11,461 bases of DNA from positions 1 through 11,461 of the forward strand of contig JAJZHS010000045.1 in assembly GCA_021798395.1 (NCBI GenBank), written 5' to 3'. The notes under the pieces were generated by a model. That model was not told the origin of the DNA. It worked only from the letters and a program-made list of their open reading frames with translations, and ran no database searches. This document shows, in pieces, positions 1 to 7,358 of this stretch (within the stretch, counting starts at the first letter, position 1; the number at the start of each line of letters is the position of its first letter). The DNA is from Pseudomonadota bacterium. Lineage in GTDB: Bacteria; Pseudomonadota; Gammaproteobacteria; Burkholderiales; Burkholderiaceae_C. The position numbers and the translations under genes are program-made.

Positions 1-633
1 GGTCCACCCCTCCCTGCGGAAGGCGCGGGCGATGATCTGCACCTCGCGCCTGGCAGCGAGTTCGGCCGATTTCATGCGCTGCTCGTCGACGATGCCGGCC
101 GGAAAGAAATCGCGACTCATCGACACGCAACCGATGTACAGCGATTCCATGGTCCGCGGTTCGAGCCCGCTGCCGATGATGAACTCGGTCGATCCGCCGC
201 CGATGTCGACGACCAGCCGGTTGCCGCTCGCGGGTGCCACCGAATGGGCCGCGCCGATGTAGACCAGCCGGGCCTCCTCGCGCCCGGCGATGACCTCGAT
301 CGGGAACCCCAGCGCGCGCTGCGCGCGCGCCAGAAACGCGGGCGCGTTTTTCGCCACCCGCACCGCATTGGTCGCCACCGCGCGAACCCGCTCAGGATGG
401 AACTGGCGCAGGCGCTCGCCGAACCGGCTCAAGGTGTCGAGCGCGCGTTCTTGCGACTCTTCGCTCAAATTCTTGTGCGCGTCGAGCCCCGCCCCCAGGC
501 GGACCGGCTCGCGCAGCGAATCCAGCGGATAGACTTGAGCGCCATGCGGCGATTCGGCGGCCTTTCCGACCAACATGCGAAAACTGTTGGATCCGAGGTC
601 GACCGCCGCCAAGTGTTGGATGCTCAGTGACAT
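1..633 (-). CDS. ppx: Exopolyphosphatase (Ppx/GppA family), 5' part, cut by window edge
   Basis: Ppx releases orthophosphate from the ends of polyphosphate chains in the cytoplasm; the related GppA also hydrolyses pppGpp. The first 211 codons are present and the frame stays open to base 1. Family motifs of the ASKHA (actin-like) fold are visible: the phosphate-1 loop VDLGSNSFRM at residues 11-20, AGREEARL at about 116-123, and the second nucleotide/phosphate loop DIGGGSTE at 143-150. The start is the ATG at 633-631; the phosphate-1 loop follows after ten residues, as usual for the family. No Shine-Dalgarno site is visible before it (see the promoter entry). It is divergent from ppk1 across a PHO-box region, which favours exopolyphosphatase over GppA, though the N-terminal half alone cannot fully separate the two. 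The C-terminal part, including any HD-like domain, lies outside the window. Confidence 0.93.
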   Translation of the reverse strand, partial: MSLSIQHLAAVDLGSNSFRMLVGKAAESPHGAQVYPLDSLREPVRLGAGLDAHKNLSEESQERALDTLSRFGERLRQFHPERVRAVATNAVRVAKNAPAFLARAQRALGFPIEVIAGREEARLVYIGAAHSVAPASGNRLVVDIGGGSTEFIIGSGLEPRTMESLYIGCVSMSRDFFPAGIVDEQRMKSAELAARREVQIIARAFRREGWT

Positions 634-641
634 GGATGTGA

Positions 642-647
642 ATTGAA
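642..647 (-). promoter_or_regulatory. Putative -10 element of the ppx promoter
   Basis: On the minus strand TTCAAT (4 of 6 matches to TATAAT) lies exactly 10 bases downstream of the minus-strand PHO box at 658-675. The same 10-base spacing and a similar hexamer (TCCAAT) are seen at pstS. Transcription would then begin about 6-8 bases further on, at roughly 634-636, almost on the ppx ATG at 633. The element is assigned by spacing and weak consensus only. Confidence 0.4.
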
Positions 648-654
648 ACCCCGT

Positions 655-684
655 TTGATGACAGTCGTTTGAATCTGTCATCAA
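655..684. repeat. Perfect inverted repeat in the ppx-ppk1 divergent region
   Basis: TTGATGACAG at 655-664 and CTGTCATCAA at 675-684 are perfect 10-base inverted arms separated by 10 bases. The arms contain the PHO-box half-site CTGTCAT in opposite orientations, so this is best read as divergent PhoB binding sites. The arms are AT-containing, follow no U-run pattern and lie upstream of both genes, which argues against a terminator. Confidence 0.85.
658..675 (-). promoter_or_regulatory. Putative PHO box facing ppx
   Basis: The minus strand reads GATTCAA-ACGA-CTGTCAT, two 7-base half-sites with a 4-base spacer, matching the layout of the enterobacterial PHO box (CTGTCAT-N4-CTGTCAT). The TCA cores are 11 bases apart. 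The promoter-proximal half-site is a perfect CTGTCAT; the distal one keeps only the TTCA core, like the distal half of the pstS box. It abuts the oppositely oriented box at 675-692. PhoB is encoded nearby in the same window. Confidence 0.6.
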
Positions 685-692
685 GATTTCAT
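675..692 (+). promoter_or_regulatory. Putative PHO box facing ppk1
   Basis: The plus strand reads CTGTCAT-CAAG-ATTTCAT: one perfect half-site, a 4-base spacer, and a second half-site with 5 of 7 matches. The TCA cores are 11 bases apart. A candidate -10 (TATAGC, 708-713) follows 15 bases after the box; this spacing is less ideal than for ppx and pstS. The box includes the ATG at 691, arguing that this ATG is not the ppk1 start. Confidence 0.7.
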
Positions 693-707
693 GCGACGCC
701 GACATCC

Positions 708-713
708 TATAGC
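708..713 (+). promoter_or_regulatory. Possible -10 element of the ppk1 promoter
   Basis: TATAGC matches the first four bases of TATAAT and lies 15 bases downstream of the plus-strand PHO box. It would place the transcript start near 719-722 and leave a leader of about 20 bases before the ATG at 739. The alternative hexamer at 703-708, at the 10-base spacing seen for the other two boxes, matches the consensus less well. Confidence 0.3.
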
Positions 714-738
714 GTTGACCTTGCCCGCAGCTTTCCAG

Positions 739-2820
739 ATGATCCCGACCGCGCAGCCCCGCATGCTCAACCGTGAACTCGGCTCCCTCGCGTTCAACCG
801 CCGGGTGCTGGCGCAGGCGCAGGATCCGGCAATTCCGCCTTTGGAACGCCTGCGCTATCTGTGCATCGTCGCTTCGAACCTCGACGAATTCTTCGAAACC
901 CGAGTCGCGCAACTGCAGGACCTCGACGAGCACGACCCCGACGCGCGCACTCCGGACGGCCTGCGCATCGGCGAAGCGCTGCGCCTGATCGCCGACGACG
1001 CGCATGCGCTGGTGGCCGAAAAGTATCGCGTGCTGCAGCGGGAGATCTACCCCCTGCTCGAATCGATCGGCGTGCGCTTCGTCACCAGCGGACAGTGGGC
1101 CCCGGCGCAGCAGCGCTGGGCGCGCGCGTATTTCGAGCGCGAGGTGCTGCCGGTGCTGACGCCGATCGGACTCGATCCGGCGCATCCCTTCCCGAAAGTC
1201 CTGAACAAGAGCCTGAACTTCGCCGTGGTGCTCGAAGGCACCGACGCGTTCGGGCGCAACGTCGACCTCGGCGTCATCCAGGCCCCGCGTGCCCTGCCGC
1301 GGGTGCTGGCGCTGCCGTCGCAGCTGTGCGACCTGCGTTATGGATTCATCTTGCTGTCATCGCTGATGCAGGCCTTCGCCGGCGACCTGTTCCCGGGCTT
1401 GAAGGTCGTCGGCGTGCACCAGTTCCGCGTCACGCGCAACAGCGAGCTGTTCGTCGACGACGACGAAATCACCAACCTGCGAACCGCGCTGCAGGGCGAA
1501 CTGCGCGCGCGCCATTACGGCGACGCGGTGCGTCTCGAGGTCGCTGCCGGCTGCCCGCCGGCGCTGCTCGAGCGGCTGATGCGCGAGAACGGCTTGCGCG
1601 CCGAGGACTGCTACCGGGTCGACGGCCCGGTCAACGTCGCCCGGCTGCAGTCGATCATCGACCTGGTCGACGACGGCGCGCTGCAATTCCCGCCGCACCT
1701 GCCGCTGGCGCCAGCGCAGTGGCCCGGGCCGGAGCCCGAACTGTTCGCGCGCATTCGTTCCGGCGACCTGCTGCTGCACCACCCTTACGACGCATTCGGC
1801 CCCGTGGTCGACATGGTGCGCGCCGCGGCGCGCGATCCGGACGTGCTGGCGATCAAGCAGACCATCTACCGTGCCGGCAGCAGCTCGACGCTGATGGACG
1901 CGCTGATCGAAGCCGCGCGCGCCGGCAAGGAGGTCACCGTGGTGCTGGAACTGATGGCCCGGCTCGACGAAGAAACCAACATCAACTGGGCCGCCCAGCT
2001 CGAGGCCGAAGGCGCGCATGTGGTGTACGGCGTGGTCGGCTTCAAGTGCCACGCGAAAATGCTGCTGATCGTTCGCCGCGAGCAAGTCGGCCGCCGCGCC
2101 ACGCAGCTGCGCCGTTACGTGCACGTGGGCACCGGCAACTACCACATCCGCACCGCCGGCCTGTACACCGATTTCGGCCTCGTCACCGCCGACGAGGCGA
2201 TCTGCGCCGACGTCAACCAGGTGTTCGTCGAGATCACCGGGTCGTCGCAGTTCGCCCCGCTGCGCAAGTTGTGGCAGTCGCCGTTCTCGTTGCTCGATCG
2301 CCTGATCCAGGCCATTCGCCACGAGGCGCGGGTGGCGCGCGCCGGAGGGCGCGCGCGCATCTGGGCCCGCGTCAACGCGTTGGTCGAGCCGACGGTGATC
2401 GAGGAACTGTACAAGGCGTCGAAGGCCGGAGTCGAGATCCGGCTGCTGGTGCGCGGCCCCTGCATGCTGCGTCCCGGCGTCGCCGGCCTGTCCGACAACA
2501 TCCGCGTGCGTTCGATCATCGGCCGCTTCCTCGAGCACGCGCGGGTGTTCTATTTCTACGCCGAAGGCCGCGAGGACGTCTGGCTGTCGTCGGCCGACTG
2601 GATGGAGCGCAACCTGTTCCGCCGTGTCGAGATCGCCACGCCGGTGCTCGACCGCGCCGCGCGCGCCCAGGTCATCGAGGAAGGATTGAAAGTGCATTGG
2701 CGCTTCCCCGGCAACGCGTGGGACATGGACGCCGAAGGCAACTGGCGCCGCGCGCGCGGCTGGCGCCACGGGCGCTCGAGCCAGCGCGCGCTGGTCGAAG
2801 CGCGCGCCGGGACGCCCTGA
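739..2820 (+). CDS. ppk1: Polyphosphate kinase 1
   Basis: PPK1 reversibly transfers the ATP gamma-phosphate onto a growing polyphosphate chain through a phosphohistidine intermediate. The 693-residue length is normal for the family. Counting from ATG 739, visible landmarks are NLDEFFETRV at 47-56 (the Asn corresponds to the ATP-binding Asn near the E. coli N-terminus), Arg378 in QTIYR and Arg408 in ARLDEE (phosphate/Mg site), His438 in KCHAKMLL (equivalent of the phosphorylated E. coli His435), His462 in YVHVGTGNYH, and His600 in GRFLEHARV (equivalent of His592). Both phospholipase-D-like C-terminal domains are therefore intact. The frame extends up to ATG 691, but that codon lies inside the PHO box and before the candidate -10, so 739 is preferred; ATG 763 (MLNREL) is also possible. 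No clear Shine-Dalgarno site precedes any of them. The stop codon is 3 bases from the convergent phoR stop. Confidence 0.96.
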   Translation: MIPTAQPRMLNRELGSLAFNRRVLAQAQDPAIPPLERLRYLCIVASNLDEFFETRVAQLQDLDEHDPDARTPDGLRIGEALRLIADDAHALVAEKYRVLQREIYPLLESIGVRFVTSGQWAPAQQRWARAYFEREVLPVLTPIGLDPAHPFPKVLNKSLNFAVVLEGTDAFGRNVDLGVIQAPRALPRVLALPSQLCDLRYGFILLSSLMQAFAGDLFPGLKVVGVHQFRVTRNSELFVDDDEITNLRTALQGELRARHYGDAVRLEVAAGCPPALLERLMRENGLRAEDCYRVDGPVNVARLQSIIDLVDDGALQFPPHLPLAPAQWPGPEPELFARIRSGDLLLHHPYDAFGPVVDMVRAAARDPDVLAIKQTIYRAGSSSTLMDALIEAARAGKEVTVVLELMARLDEETNINWAAQLEAEGAHVVYGVVGFKCHAKMLLIVRREQVGRRATQLRRYVHVGTGNYHIRTAGLYTDFGLVTADEAICADVNQVFVEITGSSQFAPLRKLWQSPFSLLDRLIQAIRHEARVARAGGRARIWARVNALVEPTVIEELYKASKAGVEIRLLVRGPCMLRPGVAGLSDNIRVRSIIGRFLEHARVFYFYAEGREDVWLSSADWMERNLFRRVEIATPVLDRAARAQVIEEGLKVHWRFPGNAWDMDAEGNWRRARGWRHGRSSQRALVEARAGTP

Positions 2821-2823
2821 GGC

Positions 2824-4179
2824 TCAGTCCGCGGCGTCGCCGCCGACCATCCGCGCGGCCGGAAAGCGCGCGCTGAAGGTGCTTCCCTGCCCGGGGCGGC
2901 TGCTGACCCGCAGTTCGGCCTGGTGGCGCATCAGCACGTGCTTGACGATCGCCAGCCCCAGGCCGGTTCCTCCGGATTCGCGCGAGCGCCCGCGGTCGAC
3001 GCGGTAGAAGCGCTCGGTCAGCCGCGGGATGTGCTCGGGCGCGACTCCGATTCCCGTGTCGCGCACGCTGAACTCGGCATGGCTCTCGCCGTCGTCTCGC
3101 CGCACAACGCGCCAGCTGATCTCGACGCGGCCGCCGGCCGGCGTGTAGCGCACCGCGTTGCTGACCAGGTTGCTGAACGCGCTGGTCAATTCGGCACTGG
3201 CGCCGCGCAGATCGCCGGCGTCGACGCGGGTCTCGACCACATGCCGCCCCTGCGACAGCGCGCTCGCCTCGGCGGCGAGCCGCTCGACCATTGCGCCCAT
3301 GCGCACGGTTTCCTCCACCGGAGGGTGCGGATCGCCCTCCAAGTGCGCCAGCGTCAGCAGGTCCTCGACCAGGCTGCGCATGCGATCGGACTGCTCCTGC
3401 ATCAGCACCAGCATGCGCTCACGCTCGGCGTCGGTCAGATCGAGGGTGCGCATCGATTCGATGAAGCCGGCGATCACGGTCAGCGGTGTCTTGATTTCGT
3501 GCGACACGTTGGCGACGAAATCGCGGCGCATCGCCTCGGTACGTTCAGCCTGCGTCACATCGCGCGACAACAGCAGCTTCTGCCCTTCGCCGTACGGAAT
3601 GACCTGGATGTTGAGCAGCATGGTGCCGAACGATCCGACGCGGCGCATCAGCAGCGGCTCGACGAATCGCTTGGCCGCCATGTAGGCGAAGAACTCGGGA
3701 TTGCGAATCAAATGCACCGCGTGCTGGCGCAGGTCGCGCTGCGGGTCCAGCCCGAATTGCTGCGCCGCGGTGGCGTTGCACCAATCGATCTGGCCGCTGG
3801 AGTCGATCAGCATCACGCCGCTCGGCGACGCCTGCAGCGCCTCGATGAAGCGCTGCAGCTTGGTCTCCTCGCGCTGCAGCCGCCCCTCCCAGATGCGCAG
3901 CTGCCGCGCGCTGCGGTACAGCGTCTCGGCCCACACGCCGTGCAGCACCGGAAGGCGCTCGCGCGAAGGCCAGCGCAGCCAGTGCAACAGCCTCGCCAGT
4001 TGCACCGCGTCGCGCAGCAGCACGGCCAGCGCCACCGCCAACGCCGCCAGCGCCGCTCCCGCGGTGCCCGCGTAGTACGCGCCGAGCGCGGCCGGTGGCG
4101 CCGCCAGCAGCAGCAGCGCGCCCAACCGCACCGCGACGATACGCGGCACGCTGCCGAACCTGCCGACGTCGATCACCAC
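2824..4179 (-). CDS. phoR: Phosphate regulon sensor histidine kinase PhoR
   Basis: PhoR is the membrane sensor kinase that phosphorylates PhoB when phosphate is scarce and removes the phosphate when it is plentiful. The 451-residue protein has two hydrophobic segments at about 17-36 and 38-56 with almost no periplasmic loop between them, as usual for PhoR. A basic linker, a PAS domain (about 105-205) and the kinase core follow. Kinase motifs are complete: H-box FVANVSHEIKTPL with His227, N-box NLVSNAVRYTP (337-347), G1 DTGIG (374-378) and G2 GGTGLGLA (403-410). The start is a GTG at 4179, 13 bases after the phoB stop; no upstream ATG exists in this frame, and the next codon is also GTG. No independent promoter is evident. 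The short membrane hairpin fits sensing through the Pst transporter and PhoU rather than direct ligand binding. Confidence 0.95.
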   Translation of the reverse strand: MVIDVGRFGSVPRIVAVRLGALLLLAAPPAALGAYYAGTAGAALAALAVALAVLLRDAVQLARLLHWLRWPSRERLPVLHGVWAETLYRSARQLRIWEGRLQREETKLQRFIEALQASPSGVMLIDSSGQIDWCNATAAQQFGLDPQRDLRQHAVHLIRNPEFFAYMAAKRFVEPLLMRRVGSFGTMLLNIQVIPYGEGQKLLLSRDVTQAERTEAMRRDFVANVSHEIKTPLTVIAGFIESMRTLDLTDAERERMLVLMQEQSDRMRSLVEDLLTLAHLEGDPHPPVEETVRMGAMVERLAAEASALSQGRHVVETRVDAGDLRGASAELTSAFSNLVSNAVRYTPAGGRVEISWRVVRRDDGESHAEFSVRDTGIGVAPEHIPRLTERFYRVDRGRSRESGGTGLGLAIVKHVLMRHQAELRVSSRPGQGSTFSARFPAARMVGGDAAD

Positions 4180-4192
4180 CGGCGCTTCGGCG

Positions 4193-4903
4193 TCAGTGCG
4201 CTGGCGCGCGTTGCGTGAAGCGGTAGCCGGCGCCGCGCACGGTCTCGACGAGTTCGGCGCAATGCGCCGGCGCCAGCGCCTCGCGCAGCCGCTTGATGTG
4301 CACGTCCACCGTGCGTTCCTCGATGAACACGTGGTCTCCCCAGACCTTGTCGAGCAGCGCGCCGCGGCTGTGCACGCGCTCCGGATGGGTCATCATGAAG
4401 TGCAGCAGCTTGAACTCGGTGGGCCCCAGCCGCAGCTCGCGCTCGACCCCGTCGACGGTGTGCGTCACCCGCCGGGTGCCCGGATCGACGGAAAGCCCGC
4501 CGGCGCGCACCGGCTCGTCGTTGAGCTGCGGCGCGCGCCGACGCAGCACGGCGCGGATGCGCGCCAGCAGTTCCTTGGGCGAAAAGGGCTTGGTGATGTA
4601 ATCGTCGGCGCCCGCGTCCAGTCCGGCGATGGTGTCGGACTCCTCGCTTCGCGCGGTCAGCAGGATCAGCGGGATGTCGCGGGTGCGCGCTCCGGCGCGC
4701 AGCTCGCGCGCCAGCGCCACGCCGGACATGCCCGGCAGCATCCAGTCGATCAGCATCACGTCGGGCAGCACGTCGCGGATCAGCCGCAGCGCCTCCTCGG
4801 CGCTGCCGGCCAGGATCGGGCAATGCCCGGCATGCCGCAGGTTGACCGCCAGCAGCTCGGCGATCGCGGGTTCGTCCTCGACGACCAGGATATTGCTCGC
4901 CAT
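4193..4903 (-). CDS. phoB: Phosphate regulon response regulator PhoB
   Basis: PhoB is the OmpR-family DNA-binding response regulator that recognises PHO boxes when phosphorylated by PhoR. The 236-residue protein has an N-terminal receiver domain with Asp10, phospho-acceptor Asp53 in LIDWMLPG, Thr83 and Lys105, matching the E. coli PhoB positions. A C-terminal winged helix follows (about 134-230) with LGPTEFKLLHFMM, the recognition region RTVDVHIKRLREAL and GAGYRF. The reading frame stays open far upstream into phoU, but homology begins at MASNILVVEDE, so the ATG at 4903 is chosen. It lies 8 bases after the phoU stop, with only a weak GAG as ribosome site, so translational coupling is likely. 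Candidate targets in this window are the PHO boxes before pstS and between ppx and ppk1. Confidence 0.97.
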   Translation of the reverse strand: MASNILVVEDEPAIAELLAVNLRHAGHCPILAGSAEEALRLIRDVLPDVMLIDWMLPGMSGVALARELRAGARTRDIPLILLTARSEESDTIAGLDAGADDYITKPFSPKELLARIRAVLRRRAPQLNDEPVRAGGLSVDPGTRRVTHTVDGVERELRLGPTEFKLLHFMMTHPERVHSRGALLDKVWGDHVFIEERTVDVHIKRLREALAPAHCAELVETVRGAGYRFTQRAPAH

Positions 4904-4911
4904 GGGTCGGC

Positions 4912-5613
4912 TCAAAGGGTTCCGGCGATCTCGTTGAACGCTTCCTTGTTGTGGCGCACGTCGGTACCGCGGACCACGTAGATGACGAACTCGGCGATGT
5001 TCTTCGCGTGATCGCCGATGCGCTCGATCGCCTTGGCGATGAACACCAGATCGAGGCTTGATGAAATGTTGCGCGGGTCTTCCATCACGTAGGTGATCAG
5101 CTTGCGCATGAACGAATCGAATTCGGCGTCGATCGCGCTGTCGGCGGTGACGATGTCGACCGCTGCCTTCTCGTCCAGCCGCGCGAAGGCGTCGAGCGCG
5201 CGGCGCACCTGGTCGACGGCGAGGTCGGCCGAACGGCCGATCTCGTTGAACGAGATGCTCAGGTTCGAGCCCGCCTCGATGAGGTCGCGCGCCATGCGCG
5301 CGATGCGGTCGGCCTCGTCGCCGACGCGCTCCAGGTTGGTCACGGTCTTGGAGATCGCGAGCATCAACCGCAGATCGCGCGCGGTCGGCTGGCGCTTGGC
5401 GATGATCTGCGCCACGTCGGCGTCGATCTCGACCTCCAGCTGGTTGACCCGCTTTTCGTTGAGCACGACGCCGCGCGCCGAGTCCAGGTCGAAGTGGCGC
5501 AGCGCGTAGACCGCCTGCGCGATCTGCGCCTCGACCAGGCCGCCCATTTCGAGCACGCGGGTCGAAATGGCGCTGATTTCGGCGTCGAATTGGGTCGAAA
5601 GGTGTTTGTCCAT
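4912..5613 (-). CDS. phoU: Phosphate signalling complex protein PhoU
   Basis: PhoU is a peripheral, cytoplasmic-side protein that couples Pst transporter activity to PhoR and restrains the Pho response when phosphate is plentiful. The 233-residue all-helical protein contains two related three-helix halves, each with an acidic metal-binding motif: NLERVGDEAD at about 93-102 and AIERIGDHAKN at about 195-205. Two ATGs compete, 5619 and 5613. A strong GGAGG (5621-5625) lies 7 bases before the second but only 1 base before the first, so the second start (MDKHLSTQFD) is preferred. The gene begins 18 bases downstream of the pstB coding end and is followed by phoB after 8 bases, consistent with one polycistronic message. 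Confidence 0.96.
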   Translation of the reverse strand: MDKHLSTQFDAEISAISTRVLEMGGLVEAQIAQAVYALRHFDLDSARGVVLNEKRVNQLEVEIDADVAQIIAKRQPTARDLRLMLAISKTVTNLERVGDEADRIARMARDLIEAGSNLSISFNEIGRSADLAVDQVRRALDAFARLDEKAAVDIVTADSAIDAEFDSFMRKLITYVMEDPRNISSSLDLVFIAKAIERIGDHAKNIAEFVIYVVRGTDVRHNKEAFNEIAGTL

Positions 5614-5620
5614 GGCCATG

Positions 5621-5625
5621 CCTCC
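5621..5625 (-). promoter_or_regulatory. Ribosome binding site deciding the phoU start
   Basis: GGAGG on the minus strand sits 7 bases before the ATG at 5613 and 1 base before the ATG at 5619. The spacing favours the downstream ATG. Confidence 0.7.
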
Positions 5626-5629
5626 GCAC

Positions 5630-6418
5630 TCAGCCGAAACGGCCGGTGATGTAGTCTTCGGTTTCCTGCCGCTTCGGCTTGAGGAACAGATCGTTGGTCG
5701 CTCCGTACTCGACGAGTTCGCCCACGTACATGTACGCGGTGTAGTCCGACACCCGCGCCGCCTGCTGCATGTTGTGGGTGACGATGACGACCGTATAGTC
5801 GTTCTTCAGCTCCGTGACCAGTTCCTCGATCTTGGCCGTGGAGATCGGATCCAGCGCCGAAGTGGGCTCGTCGAGCAGCAGCACCTCGGGCTTGATCGCG
5901 ATGCCGCGCGCGATGCACAGGCGTTGCTGCTGGCCGCCCGACAGGCTCATGCCGCTTTGCTGCAGCTTGTCCTTGACCTCGTCCCACAGCCCGGCGCGCG
6001 CCAGGCTGGCCTCGACGCGCTCGTCCATTTCGGCGCGGCTCAGGCGCTCGTACAGCCGCACGCCGAACGCGATGTTCTCGTAGATCGACATCGGGAACGG
6101 CGTCGGCTTCTGGAACACCATGCCCACGCGCGCGCGCAGCAGCGACACGTCGACGTCCTTGGCCAGGATGTCGCGGCCGTCGAGCAGCACCTCGCCCTCG
6201 GTGCGCTGGTCCGGGTAGAGCTCGTACATGCGGTTGAACACCCGCAGCAGGGTCGACTTGCCGCACCCGGACGGGCCGATGAACGCCGTCACCTGGCGGT
6301 CGTAGATGTCGAGGGTGACGTCCTTGACGGCGCGGAACTTGCGGTAGAAGAAGTTGAGCTTGCGTACCGACAGGCGCACGCTCGGCGCCGCGTTCGGTTC
6401 GGCTGCAGCTTGATTCAT
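5630..6418 (-). CDS. pstB: Phosphate ABC transporter ATP-binding protein PstB
   Basis: PstB is the cytoplasmic ATPase subunit that powers high-affinity phosphate import through PstC and PstA. The 262-residue protein has all the ABC motifs: Walker A GPSGCGKST (48-56), Q-loop VFQKPTPFPMSIYENIAFG (Gln103), signature LSGGQQQR (159-166), Walker B VLLLDEP (179-185) with catalytic Glu184, and H-loop His215. The FPMSIYENIAFGVR segment and the C-terminal region ETEDYITGRFG are typical of PstB. The ATG at 6418 follows the pstA stop after 52 bases; only a weak GAGA-type ribosome site is visible. phoU follows 16 bases after the stop codon. Confidence 0.98.
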   Translation of the reverse strand: MNQAAAEPNAAPSVRLSVRKLNFFYRKFRAVKDVTLDIYDRQVTAFIGPSGCGKSTLLRVFNRMYELYPDQRTEGEVLLDGRDILAKDVDVSLLRARVGMVFQKPTPFPMSIYENIAFGVRLYERLSRAEMDERVEASLARAGLWDEVKDKLQQSGMSLSGGQQQRLCIARGIAIKPEVLLLDEPTSALDPISTAKIEELVTELKNDYTVVIVTHNMQQAARVSDYTAYMYVGELVEYGATNDLFLKPKRQETEDYITGRFG

Positions 6419-6470
6419 GATCGGATCTCGGGCTTGGACGCGGCGCGCCGGTGACGATGCTCAGGCGGGG

Positions 6471-7358
6471 TCACGGCTGCCTGCGCAGGAACATGCGGGT
6501 CGCGACGTTGATCGCCAGCACCACGGCGATGACGAGGAACGCTGCTGCGTACGCCAGCGCGTGCGCCGAAGCGAACGGTTGGTTGATGAAACTCCAGATG
6601 ACGTAAGTCAGGTAGCCGACCGGCTCGTGCGTGAGCTTGCCGTTCCACATGTAGTTGGACCAGCCTGCGGTGTAGATCAGCGGCGCGGTCTCGCCGACCG
6701 AGATCGCCAGCGACAGCAGCACCCCGGTGATCACCCCCGAGCGCGCCGCGGGCAGCAGGATCCGGAACACCACCTGATGCTCCCTGCCGCCGAGCGCGTA
6801 ACCGGCCTCGCGCAGGCTCGACGGGTTCTGCCGCATGGCCAGCTCGGTGAAGCGCGCGATGAACGGCACGATCAGGATCGCCAGGGTGATCGAACCGGCC
6901 AGCGCCGAAAACTGCCAGCCCAGGCCTTCGACCAGGGTGACATAGCTGAAGTAGCCCAGAACGATCGACGGCACGCCGGTCAGCACGTCGGCGAGGAAGC
7001 GCACCACCCCGCCCCAGGCCCCCTTGCCGAACTCGGCCAGGTACACGCCGGTGATCACGCCGACCGGCGCGGCGAACAGCAGCGCGCCGGCGCTCATCGC
7101 CAGCGTGCCCTCGATGGCATTGAGCAGTCCGCCGCTGATGCCGTTGGTGACCTGGGTGAACACCTGAAGGTTCAGCGCCCGCCCGCCGCGCGACAGCACG
7201 GTCCACAGGATGTCGGCCAGCGGAACGACGACGAGCAGGAACGACGCCGCGCACAGCACGGCGAAAACGACTGCGCCGGCGCGCCGCCGGCCGGACACGC
7301 GCAGTTCGGACTCAGGCGCCGACTGCGACGCGTCGCGTGAGGAAACGAGCGATGACAT
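6471..7358 (-). CDS. pstA: Phosphate ABC transporter permease PstA
   Basis: PstA is one of the two inner-membrane permeases of the Pst importer. The 295-residue protein has six predicted membrane segments, roughly at 27-49, 80-105, 118-142, 151-172, 207-230 and 266-288. The cytoplasmic EAA-type loop that contacts PstB (LREAGYALGGREHQVVF onward) lies at about 182-208. The ISVGETAPLIYTAGWSNYMWNG stretch contains the conserved GETAPL motif of PstA. Choosing ATG 7358 makes the gene overlap the pstC end by 47 bases. A GTG at 7298 (residue 21) would start 13 bases after the pstC stop and give a more usual short N-terminus. Neither start has a convincing Shine-Dalgarno site, so the true start is uncertain. 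Confidence 0.95.
   Translation of the reverse strand: MSSLVSSRDASQSAPESELRVSGRRRAGAVVFAVLCAASFLLVVVPLADILWTVLSRGGRALNLQVFTQVTNGISGGLLNAIEGTLAMSAGALLFAAPVGVITGVYLAEFGKGAWGGVVRFLADVLTGVPSIVLGYFSYVTLVEGLGWQFSALAGSITLAILIVPFIARFTELAMRQNPSSLREAGYALGGREHQVVFRILLPAARSGVITGVLLSLAISVGETAPLIYTAGWSNYMWNGKLTHEPVGYLTYVIWSFINQPFASAHALAYAAAFLVIAVVLAINVATRMFLRRQP

Noticed and set aside
1357..2769. A 470-residue minus-strand open frame antisense to ppk1
   Set aside because: His/Asp/Arg/Gln-rich antisense shadow of PPK1 codons with no motif or ribosome site.
861..2876. A 671-residue plus-strand open frame overlapping ppk1 in another frame
   Set aside because: It is Arg/Ala/Pro-rich with no recognisable domain and lies over a fully conserved PPK1; long empty frames are expected at this GC content.
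4102..4118. CAGCAGCAG-type short repeat
   Set aside because: It encodes the Leu/Ala-rich membrane segment of PhoR and is explained by codon use.
2923..4218. A 431-residue plus-strand open frame antisense to phoR
   Set aside because: Low-complexity Gln/His/Arg-rich composition, and phoR on the other strand has every kinase motif intact.
4193..5629. A possible PhoU-region/PhoB fusion, as one open frame spans both
   Set aside because: The upstream half is out of frame with phoU and is Arg-rich noise; true PhoB begins at ATG 4903.
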